This document shows, piece after piece, positions 1-4,926 of a DNA stretch of 5,848 nucleotides (position 1 is its first letter; each line of letters opens with the position of its first letter). The notes under the pieces are model-generated. The model searched no databases, was not told where the DNA came from, and saw only the letters and a list, made by a program, of their open reading frames with translations. The position numbers and the translations under genes are program-made. This DNA is from Collinsella aerofaciens (lineage in GTDB: Bacteria > Actinomycetota > Coriobacteriia > Coriobacteriales > Coriobacteriaceae), in assembly GCA_030841765.1 (NCBI GenBank), contig JAUUSS010000127.1, positions 1-5,848 of the forward strand. Direction: 5' to 3'.

Positions 1-49
1 GCGAGACCGCGCGGCGGGCGCAAATACGGTGTAGCGCTAGCACAGCGCC

Positions 50-109
50 GGCGACCCCGCGGAGGTCGCCTATACGCGCGTCGGATGCGGCGAAACATCC
101 GGCGCGCGT
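50..109 (-). terminator. Tandem GC-rich hairpins downstream of ssnA, possible terminator
   Basis: Two inverted repeats follow the ssnA stop codon in its direction of transcription. The nearer one pairs 74-87 with 96-109 around an 8-nt loop; the stem is 14 bp with one T.G wobble as read on the plus strand (A.C on the minus strand). The farther one pairs GGCGACC (50-56) with GGTCGCC (64-70). Neither is followed by a clear U-tract in the minus-strand RNA, so a classic intrinsic terminator is not proven. They may instead protect the 3' end or be a general intergenic palindrome. Positions 1-49 show nothing else beyond the 8-bp palindrome TAGCGCTA at 32-39. Confidence 0.4.
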
Positions 110-123
110 GAATCTACTTGTAA

Positions 124-1479
124 TTAGTAGGCGCGATCGTTGAGCGTGCTCCAGAGCTTCTTGGACTCAGCCATGGTCCACGCGTTGATCTTTTCCTCAT
201 CGATGCCAACGAACTCGCGATCCTTGTACAGGACGCGGCCGTTGATGATGGTGGTGCGGCAGTTTTTGCCCATCATGCCAAAGAGCATGTGACCGTCGAT
301 ATTCTCCTCGCTCAGCGGCGTAAAGGGCTTGTAGTCCATGACGATGACGTCGGCGGCAGCGCCGGGCTCGAGCACACCGAGCTTGCGATCGAAGTACTTG
401 CTGGCCATCTTGGCGTTGTTCTCGAACAGCATGGTCATGGCCTCGCACCAGCCCACGTTGGGCATGGCGGCGTTGTGGCGCTGAATGATCAGGAAAACCT
501 TGAGGCTCTCGAGCATATCGTGGGTGTAGGCGTCGGTGCCCATGCACACGGGGATACCGCGGCGGAAGAACTCGAGCACGGGGGCGCAGCCCACGGCGTT
601 GCCCATATTGGATTCGGGGTTGTTGACCAGCCAGGTGCCGGACTCCTTGACGATATCCATCTCGGCGGGCGTCACGTGGATGCAGTGGCCAAGCATGGTG
701 TCGGGACCCAGCAGGTTGTGCTGCAGCAGGCGCTCGACAGGGCTGATGCCACCGCGGTTGAGGCGGGAGTCCCACACGTCATTCATGCCCTCGCACACAT
801 GGATGTGGAAGCCGGTCAGGCCGTTGTTGGCCTCGGCCATCTTGTCCATGGTCTCGTCCGAAAGCGTAAAGGTGGCGTGACCGCCAAACATGGCGGCGAT
901 CATATGATTGTCGTTATCGCGACGCTCCTTGGCGGCCCACTGGGCAAATTCGGCGTTCTCGGCAATGGCCTGGTCGCATTTTTCCTGGCCGCGGCGATCG
1001 GAGACCTCGTAGCACAGGCACGAACGCATGCCCAGCTCCTGAGCGGCATCCTTAATGGTAAAGAGGCTGCCCGGGATCTCGCAGAAGCTCGCGTGGTGAT
1101 CGAAGATCGTGGTGACGCCATCGCGGATGGAGTCCAGAATCGTGGCATAGGCGCTGGCCTTGGTGCCGTCGAGCGTCAGGTTGTCGTCGATCTTCCACCA
1201 CTGCTGCTCAAGGTTCTCCAGGAAGTTGGTGGGATTGCAGCCCTTAATGGCAAGGCCGCGGGCCAGACCCGAGTAGATGTGGGTGTGGCAGTTGATGAGT
1301 CCGGGCATGATGAGGTTGCCCCGGGCGTCGACGTACTCGGCATCCGGGTACTTGGCCTTGAGCTCGCACTCGGGGCCCACTTCGACGATCGTATCTCCGT
1401 CAATGGCGACCGCACCGTTGGGGATGAACGGGGCCTGAGCGTTGCGGGTAAAGACGGAACCGTTAGCGACCAGAAGCAT
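124..1479 (-). CDS. ssnA: SsnA-type metal-dependent amidohydrolase (putative purine-pathway aminohydrolase)
   Basis: Predicted cytosolic deaminase of the amidohydrolase superfamily (TRZ/ATZ/cytosine-deaminase-like), 451 aa, close to the usual length of SsnA. It has a short N-terminal beta-sandwich piece, the TIM barrel, and a C-terminal strand set from about residue 375 (AADVIVMDY). The metal-site signature looks complete: HTH at H65/H67, the HxxE pair H227/E230, H265 in GHCIH and D316 in GTD. The segments around HIYSGLARG, FDHHAS and NNPESNM resemble E. coli SsnA. The true substrate of SsnA proteins is not firmly known to me; E. coli ssnA lies with xdhD and ygfK in a purine-catabolic region, and here it follows a purine permease, which supports a purine or purine-derived substrate. 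Start: in-frame ATG at 1497 and TTG at 1500 exist, but AAGGGAG at 1485-1491 sits 5 nt before the ATG at 1479, which also matches the family N-terminus. Confidence 0.88.
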   Translation of the reverse strand: MLLVANGSVFTRNAQAPFIPNGAVAIDGDTIVEVGPECELKAKYPDAEYVDARGNLIMPGLINCHTHIYSGLARGLAIKGCNPTNFLENLEQQWWKIDDNLTLDGTKASAYATILDSIRDGVTTIFDHHASFCEIPGSLFTIKDAAQELGMRSCLCYEVSDRRGQEKCDQAIAENAEFAQWAAKERRDNDNHMIAAMFGGHATFTLSDETMDKMAEANNGLTGFHIHVCEGMNDVWDSRLNRGGISPVERLLQHNLLGPDTMLGHCIHVTPAEMDIVKESGTWLVNNPESNMGNAVGCAPVLEFFRRGIPVCMGTDAYTHDMLESLKVFLIIQRHNAAMPNVGWCEAMTMLFENNAKMASKYFDRKLGVLEPGAAADVIVMDYKPFTPLSEENIDGHMLFGMMGKNCRTTIINGRVLYKDREFVGIDEEKINAWTMAESKKLWSTLNDRAY

Positions 1480-1484
1480 GGATG

Positions 1485-1491
1485 CTCCCTT
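1485..1491 (-). promoter_or_regulatory. Ribosome binding site deciding the ssnA start
   Basis: The minus-strand sequence AAGGGAG lies 5 nt upstream of the ATG at 1479-1477. The in-frame TTG/ATG pair at 1500-1495 lies upstream of this site, so it cannot use it. This favours the 451-residue form of SsnA. Confidence 0.7.
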
Positions 1492-1535
1492 CGACATCAA
1501 AGGCGGGGTTTGACACCTCTGACATGGCGGAGTGC

Positions 1536-1658
1536 GAAGCGCCGGCCTACACCGGAAACGGGCCCTCTCCCGTCAACGCTTCACCAAAGGGACAAACCCT
1601 TTGAAGTGCGGCTTGGCGCCGCATGACGTCGGCGGACGAGGCGATACGCCCGCCGACG
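1536..1658 (-). other. Structured intergenic RNA candidate between permease and ssnA
   Basis: The 195-nt gap between the permease stop and the ssnA start holds several inverted repeats in series, read along the minus-strand transcript. There is a 9-bp stem 1658-1650/1635-1627, a 6-bp stem 1623-1618/1612-1607 with a 5-nt loop, and a 7-bp stem CAAAGGG/CCCTTTG at 1603-1597/1591-1585. Last is a possible three-way junction: outer stem 1582-1577/1541-1536 enclosing hairpins 1573-1569/1562-1558 and 1555-1552/1545-1542, each with a 6-nt loop. I could not match it to a known riboswitch consensus. It might terminate part of the transcription, stabilise segments of the mRNA, or act as a leader of ssnA. 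No convincing promoter was seen here: TTGACG occurs at 1576-1571, but no good -10 follows it. Confidence 0.4.
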
Positions 1659-1674
1659 AATAGCACCGAATTGG

Positions 1675-3069
1675 TTACTTCTTGCTCTCGGGCAAGACCA
1701 GATCCACGGCAGCGTCCTTGGCAGCATCGATGTGCTTAGCCACAACCGGCGTCTGCGGAAGAATCAGGTTAAGGACAATGGCCATGATGGCGGTGGGGGT
1801 TACGGCATTGGAGCCGATGACGGTGGACACCCAGGCGGGCATGCCCTCGCCGGCAAGGCAACCGCTGGCCATCCAGATACCCAGGCCAAAGACGACGGAG
1901 GTACCGACGATGGTGGTGGTGCGCTGCGTGAGGCCCTCGCGGGTGAACATGCGCACGCCGTTCATGGTGATGGTGCCAAAGACGCCGACGGTCGCGCCGC
2001 CGATGACGGGCTGCGGGATAGCGGAAAGGACGGCAGAGAGCTGCGGGAACAGACCGGCGATGGCAAAGACGGCAGCGATGATCACAAAGACCCACTTGTT
2101 GACGACCTTGTTGGAGCAGATGATGCCCACGTTCTGGCCAAGGGCGCTGGTGGGAAGACCGCCCAGCAGGCCGCCGACCATAGAGGTGAGGCCCTGGGAC
2201 ACGATAGCGCCGGAGAGCTCGCGCTCGGTGGGCATACGGTCGATGGAGCCCAGGCAGGCGGCGGAGACGTCACCGATAACCTGGATGGCAACCATGGGGA
2301 ACACGACGGCGAGGGTAATACAGACCTCGGGATCAAACTCGAGCGCGTAGGGCATGAGCTTGGGAAGGGCGAAGACCTGAGCGGTAGCGACGCTGGAGAA
2401 GTCGATCATGCCAAAGGGAATCGAAACGATCATGCCAACGATCATGCCAAAGAACACGGATCCCAGCTTGAGCGTACCCTTGCCAAAGTTGGCGAGCGCA
2501 AAGACCACGGCGAAGGTGATAAGAGCGACGCACCAGGCCTGCGGGGTGCCCCACAGCGGCGTACCCATACCGCCGGCCATATACTTGACAGCCGTGGGAT
2601 AGAGAGAAACGCCGATGGAGAAGATGACCGTACCGGTCACGACAGGCGGGAACAGCCACTTGATCTTGCTGTAGGCCAGACCAAAGAGGACCGCGACGGC
2701 ACCGCCGACAATCTCGCCGCCCAGCAGCGCACCAAAGCTAAAGCCCGAGGCACCCATGGCCTGCAGGGCCGGCAGGAACGCGAACGAAACGCCCATGACG
2801 ATGGGCAGGCCGCCGCCGATGCGACGGAAGGGAGCGAAGGCCTGAAGGGCCGTGTCGATTGCCGAAAGAATGAGCGCGACCTGGATGATGTCGGTGCTCT
2901 GCTGGCTATTAAAGCCGTAGACGCCGGCCATGATGACCGCCGGGGTAATGATGCCGGCAAACGATGCCAGCACGTGCTGAAGGGCACACGGGATCATTTC
3001 CTTAACGGGAGGCATGCCTTCACGAGTGAACAGGGCTTCAGTGCCGTTCGTAACCGTCTCCTGGGTCAT
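1675..3069 (-). CDS. NCS2-family purine permease (xanthine/uric acid type)
   Basis: Integral inner-membrane nucleobase:cation symporter-2 protein (nucleobase-ascorbate transporter family), 464 aa, the usual length for about 14 membrane segments in a 7+7 inverted fold. Family marks include QHVLASFAG near residue 31 in TM1, the TM8 segment with GD at 266-267, the NAT signature in TM10 beginning QNVG at 312-315, and IPQPVIGGA at 351-359. Two usual substrate-site positions differ: the TM8 Glu is Gln263, and the ninth position of the TM10 signature is Asn320 instead of Thr. Xanthine/urate-like purines are more likely than uracil given Gln312-Asn313 and the ssnA neighbour, but specificity is inferred. 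Start: ATG at 3069 with GGTGGT just upstream. A 29-residue longer reading from 3156 adds unrelated basic sequence and would begin upstream of the predicted transcription start. Probably cotranscribed with ssnA. Confidence 0.9.
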   Translation of the reverse strand: MTQETVTNGTEALFTREGMPPVKEMIPCALQHVLASFAGIITPAVIMAGVYGFNSQQSTDIIQVALILSAIDTALQAFAPFRRIGGGLPIVMGVSFAFLPALQAMGASGFSFGALLGGEIVGGAVAVLFGLAYSKIKWLFPPVVTGTVIFSIGVSLYPTAVKYMAGGMGTPLWGTPQAWCVALITFAVVFALANFGKGTLKLGSVFFGMIVGMIVSIPFGMIDFSSVATAQVFALPKLMPYALEFDPEVCITLAVVFPMVAIQVIGDVSAACLGSIDRMPTERELSGAIVSQGLTSMVGGLLGGLPTSALGQNVGIICSNKVVNKWVFVIIAAVFAIAGLFPQLSAVLSAIPQPVIGGATVGVFGTITMNGVRMFTREGLTQRTTTIVGTSVVFGLGIWMASGCLAGEGMPAWVSTVIGSNAVTPTAIMAIVLNLILPQTPVVAKHIDAAKDAAVDLVLPESKK

Positions 3070-3077
3070 TTGACCAC

Positions 3078-3142
3078 CAATCCTCGAAATAGTTGTTTTC
3101 GCATCTAACGCTCTATTGTGACGCAGTGCGGGGTTGAGGTTG
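3078..3142 (-). promoter_or_regulatory. Possible structured leader over the permease ribosome binding region
   Basis: In the minus-strand transcript, CAACCUC (3142-3136) can pair with GAGGAUUG (3085-3078) with one bulged A, next to the GGUGGU ribosome-binding stretch. Inside this lies a small hairpin CGAAA/UUUCG (3101-3097 with 3089-3085), which shares position 3085 with the long-range pairing, so the two may compete. The leader is only about 80 nt. No known riboswitch class was recognised. Confidence 0.25.
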
Positions 3143-3156
3143 TGCCTTCGTTGCAT

Positions 3157-3185
3157 ATCGTATTAAAGATGATTCTCATTCTCAA
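3157..3185 (-). promoter_or_regulatory. Sigma70-type promoter for permease-ssnA
   Basis: The minus strand reads TTGAGA (3185-3180), a 17-nt spacer, then TACGAT (3162-3157). That is 5/6 and 4/6 matches to the -35 and -10 consensus at optimal spacing. Transcription would start near 3150, giving a leader of about 80 nt before the ATG at 3069. Confidence 0.6.
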
Positions 3186-3188
3186 TAA
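3168..3188. promoter_or_regulatory. Fur-box-like sequence overlapping the permease promoter
   Basis: The minus strand reads TTATTGAGAATGAGAATCAT around 3189-3170. It contains two GAGAAT hexamers followed by an ATC, resembling the repeated-hexamer form of Fur boxes (the GATAAT array). It covers the -35 and most of the spacer, where a bound protein would block RNA polymerase. The resemblance is by eye only; AT-rich promoter DNA gives such matches by chance. Confidence 0.3.
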
Positions 3189-3220
3189 TAATTTTTTGTT
3201 ATCAGACTATTCTTGAGCTG

Positions 3221-3254
3221 AGACAATGCATTTCCGCAGGTCAGGAAATTGTCT
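3221..3254. repeat. Interrupted 11-bp inverted repeat upstream of the permease promoter
   Basis: AGACAA (3221-3226) and TTTCC (3231-3235) are both matched on the right by GGAAATTGTCT (3244-3254). The left arm carries an extra TGCA (3227-3230), and the centre is 8 nt. It lies about 40 nt upstream of the permease -35 and about 170 nt before the regulator start. This is a reasonable position for an operator, or for a hairpin if transcribed from further upstream. Confidence 0.45.
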
Positions 3255-3409
3255 GGTCAAAATAACATCTAACTTTTCTTTTGGTCGACCGTTTACCGCC
3301 GAATTCCTACCGCTCGTCTGTATTACGCAATGTACCTGCGAATATACGAGATGACGAACAGCGTGTTACCATGAGAAAAAATTGTTATGAACATTTTTGA
3401 TTTCACCCC

Positions 3410-3415
3410 AAGGAG
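3410..3415 (+). promoter_or_regulatory. Ribosome binding site deciding the GTG start of the regulator
   Basis: AAGGAG at 3410-3415 is 6 nt before the GTG at 3422. The alternative TTG at 3416 touches the site directly and is therefore unlikely. Confidence 0.75.
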
Positions 3416-3421
3416 TTGCCC

Positions 3422-4078
3422 GTGAACGAGACCGTACGTCGCTTTTTGCCGATGGTCGATTTCCTGGAGCAGATACTCGGCAAAAACAGCGAAATCGTGC
3501 TGCACGATTTCTCGGATCCCGACCATGCCATCGTCGATATTCGCAACGGCATCGTGAGCGGCCGTAAGGTCGGCGGTCCCGCCACCGATCTGGCACTCAA
3601 GATCATGCACGATGCCAAGTATCGCGACCTGCCGTTTATTACGGGCTACGAGGGCCGCGGTGCCGGTGGCAAGACATTGGAGTCAGCGACGTACTTTATC
3701 CGCGAGAATGACGAGATCGTCGGCATGCTCTGCGTCAACACCGATCTTTCCACGATACGCTCCATCAACGCCATGACTCAGCAGCTCATGGCCTGCTTCG
3801 ACGCTGTGCCAAGGCAGGCGGAGCCCGCGTCTATCGAGGTCGAAAGTCTTTCGGAGTCTACGCAGGAGCTCATCGACCGCAGTATTTCCGAGTTGCTGAG
3901 CGCGCGCGGGCTGGATGTAGCGTCGCTTGGTCAGAGCGACCGCGTGGACGTCATTCGCCACCTCAACGGCAACGGAGTGTTCATGCTCAAGGGTGCCGTG
4001 GCCTGCGCCGCCACCGCACTGGGCATCTCGGAGCCCAGCGTCTACCGCTACCTGCAAAAAGTCCGCAAGGAAGGCTAA
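3422..4078 (+). CDS. YheO/DauR-type transcriptional regulator (PAS-like + HTH)
   Basis: Predicted cytosolic DNA-binding regulator, 218 aa, near the usual size of the YheO family. Residues about 8-110 form the YheO-like PAS sensor domain, with EIVLHDF at 24-30 and FIRENDEIVGMLCVNTDLS at 92-110. A polar linker (about 130-150) leads to a C-terminal HTH_22-type domain, in which GVFMLKGAV (185-193) is followed by the helix-turn-helix ending LGISEPSVYRYL (200-211). The GTG start is chosen from the ribosome binding site. The gene is divergent from the purine permease and ssnA, so I infer that it controls them, possibly in response to a purine or related small molecule. The family is poorly characterised and its ligand here is unknown; DauR of Pseudomonas responds to D-arginine metabolism, so a purine ligand is not implied by homology. 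Transcription should stop at the strong hairpin after 4133. Confidence 0.85.
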   Translation: MNETVRRFLPMVDFLEQILGKNSEIVLHDFSDPDHAIVDIRNGIVSGRKVGGPATDLALKIMHDAKYRDLPFITGYEGRGAGGKTLESATYFIRENDEIVGMLCVNTDLSTIRSINAMTQQLMACFDAVPRQAEPASIEVESLSESTQELIDRSISELLSARGLDVASLGQSDRVDVIRHLNGNGVFMLKGAVACAATALGISEPSVYRYLQKVRKEG

Positions 4079-4090
4079 ACGTTAACCCTT

Positions 4091-4119
4091 GGGGACGGAG
4101 GGAAACGGATCATTTTTGC
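4091..4119 (+). repeat. REP-like intergenic repeat, single copy A
   Basis: The 29 bases starting GGGGACGGAGGGAAACGG are identical to 4827-4855, and the first 26 match the reverse complement of 4781-4806. This copy begins 12 nt after the regulator stop codon and lies just before the terminator. It has no inverted partner next to it. Confidence 0.85.
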
Positions 4120-4132
4120 CGCATCGCTTGAC

Positions 4133-4172
4133 AAAAGACCCTGCAGTTCAAACGCACTGCAGGGTCTTTTTT
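4133..4172. terminator. Strong intrinsic terminator, probably bidirectional
   Basis: AGACCCTGCAGT (4136-4147) pairs perfectly with ACTGCAGGGTCT (4156-4167) around the loop TCAAACGC. Three A-T pairs extend the stem to 15 bp. A run of six T (4167-4172) follows on the plus strand, and the A-run 4133-4136 gives four U on the minus strand. It sits between the 3' ends of the convergent regulator and ridA genes, so it can serve both, with the plus direction stronger. Confidence 0.9.
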
Positions 4173-4201
4173 GCATGTCATGTTTTGTTTTCGCCAGCGT
4201 C

Positions 4202-4579
4202 TTAGAGAGCGGCGACGACCTCGATCTCGACCAGACCGCCGGCCGGAAGAGCGGCAACCTGGAAAGCGCTGCGCGCGGGGAACGGAGCCTCGAACTTGGA
4301 AGCGTAGATCTCGTTCACGGCAGCGAAGTCGGCGATGTCGGCCAGGTAGACCGTGGTCTTGACGACATCGGCAAAGGTGGCGCCGGCAGCGGTCAGCAGA
4401 GCCTCGACGTTAGCAAGGGACTGCTTAGCCTGGGCCTCGACGCCCTCGGGCATCTTGCCGGTTGCGGGGTCGATGCCCAGCTGGCCGGACAGGAACACCA
4501 TGTTGCCGGTCTGGATGCCGGGGGAATACGGGCCGATGGCTGCGGGTGCGTTATCGGAAGACACGACGGTCTTGCTCAT
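4202..4579 (-). CDS. ridA: RidA-family (YjgF/YER057c/UK114) reactive enamine/imine deaminase
   Basis: Small cytosolic enzyme of 125 aa, the typical RidA length, normally a homotrimer. Family members hydrolyse reactive enamine/imine intermediates such as 2-aminoacrylate, releasing ammonia and protecting PLP enzymes. Residues expected for true RidA deaminases are present: Tyr17 in IGPYSPG, Ser31 in SGQLG, Arg103 in PARSAF and Glu120 in VEIEVVA. Together these support an active deaminase over an inactive paralogue. Start: ATG at 4579, with AAGGAG at 4591-4586 and a 6-nt spacer. A much longer open frame runs upstream through the non-coding repeat palindrome and should be ignored. The gene is alone on its strand, convergent with the regulator and divergent from the U32 gene. 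The leader carries a long hairpin. Confidence 0.93.
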   Translation of the reverse strand: MSKTVVSSDNAPAAIGPYSPGIQTGNMVFLSGQLGIDPATGKMPEGVEAQAKQSLANVEALLTAAGATFADVVKTTVYLADIADFAAVNEIYASKFEAPFPARSAFQVAALPAGGLVEIEVVAAL

Positions 4580-4612
4580 GTTTTTCTCCTTACGATCAAT
4601 TGAGAGAGCGTG

Positions 4613-4660
4613 AGCGCGGTGTTCACACCGGGAGGCACAGTTCGGTCTGAACACCGCGCT
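4613..4660 (-). promoter_or_regulatory. Long hairpin at the 5' end of the ridA leader
   Basis: AGCGCGGTGTTCA (4613-4625) pairs perfectly with TGAACACCGCGCT (4648-4660). After one C.C mismatch, four more pairs form (4627-4630 with 4643-4646), leaving a 12-nt loop. With the promoter proposed at 4670-4698, the RNA would start within a few bases of the stem. There is no U-tract after it, so it is not an intrinsic terminator. It may protect the 5' end, form part of an unrecognised RNA element, or as DNA be a long operator. Confidence 0.6.
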
Positions 4661-4669
4661 TGATTTGGG

Positions 4670-4698
4670 ATAGTACTCAAGGTTTCCGCGCGATGCAA
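4670..4698 (-). promoter_or_regulatory. Candidate sigma70-type promoter for ridA
   Basis: The minus strand reads TTGCAT (4698-4693), a 17-nt spacer, then TACTAT (4675-4670). The spacing is ideal; the -35 is only a half match and the -10 matches at 4 of 6. The expected start is near 4663, just before the leader hairpin. Confidence 0.45.
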
Positions 4699-4780
4699 GA
4701 TTATTATCACGTTGCGAGAATATTTTATCGCCCAACGGCACCTGTCGGCCACTGAACGGCACGACCGGACGGTGAAGCTC

Positions 4781-4852
4781 AAAATGATCCGTTTCCCTCC
4801 GTCCCCATCGGATCAGGTAATCCATAGGGGACGGAGGGAAACGGATCATTTT
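4781..4852. repeat. Perfect 26-bp inverted repeat made of two REP-like copies
   Basis: The left arm 4781-4806 is the exact reverse complement of the right arm 4827-4852. The 20-nt centre (4807-4826) can form a further 4-bp stem, GGAT/ATCC. Each arm is a copy of the element also found singly at 4091. The pair resembles REP/BIME palindromes, which in other bacteria are spread by RAYT-type tyrosine transposases; no such gene is in this window. A hairpin this long could block transcription entering from either side between ridA and the U32 gene. Six-frame translation through it gives a KMIRFPPSP-type peptide, a false coding signal. Confidence 0.9.
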
Positions 4853-4898
4853 TGCTGCAAAGGCTGCTGAAGACTTTATCCTGCTTGGGCCACAGGGC

Positions 4899-4926
4899 TC
4901 GTCCATCGCAACAGCACCACTATACT
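4899..4926 (+). promoter_or_regulatory. Candidate promoter for the U32 gene
   Basis: TATACT at 4921-4926 is a 5/6 match to the -10 consensus. A weak -35, TCGTCC (4899-4904), lies 16 nt upstream. The start would fall near 4933, leaving a short leader of about 27 nt with AAGG at 4950-4953 before the ATG. Confidence 0.45.

Larger units (their letters stand above)
3070..3421. promoter_or_regulatory. AT-rich divergent control region between permease and regulator
   Basis: This 352-nt stretch has no credible gene and is markedly more AT-rich than the flanks, especially 3160-3290. It holds the permease promoter, a Fur-like sequence, an interrupted inverted repeat (3221-3254), short palindromes at 3326-3340, 3357-3367 and 3383-3393, and the regulator's ribosome binding site. 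No clear -35/-10 pair for the regulator could be picked out. The divergent layout is typical of a local regulator controlling its neighbour and itself. Confidence 0.7.

Noticed and set aside
1536..1582. Purine riboswitch ahead of ssnA
   Set aside because: The three-way shape is suggestive, but the conserved junction bases and the kissing 7-nt loops of the guanine/adenine class are missing, so it was kept only as an unnamed structured candidate.
1536..1586. tRNA-like end: GAAGCG ... CGCTTC followed by ACCA
   Set aside because: Only about 50 nt, with no T-arm consensus, no D-arm and no anticodon arm of the right size; the ACCA is coincidental.
289..1626. Long plus-strand open frame opposite ssnA (445 codons)
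   Set aside because: It is the antisense shadow of a well-supported enzyme gene; the translation is biased to His, Gly, Ala and Val, has no recognisable domain, and no ribosome binding site was chosen for it.
1732..3108. Long plus-strand open frame opposite the permease (458 codons)
   Set aside because: The translation is an Asp/Gly/His-rich low-complexity string, the usual result of reading GC-rich membrane-protein codons backwards.
3319..3347. Promoter for the YheO-type regulator using TATACG
   Set aside because: The -35 position reads TGTATT, a poor match, and other AT-rich combinations nearby are equally weak, so no promoter was called.
4075..4257. Small minus-strand open frame containing KMIRFPPSP
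   Set aside because: It translates the intergenic repeat and the terminator, then runs into the ridA 3' end in another frame. The same peptide arises from the repeat copy at 4827, so it reflects the repeat, not a gene.
4091..4855. CRISPR array or composite transposon made by the three repeat copies
   Set aside because: Spacing is irregular, orientation is mixed, and ordinary genes lie between copies. There are no cas genes, no transposase and no target-site duplication that I could see.
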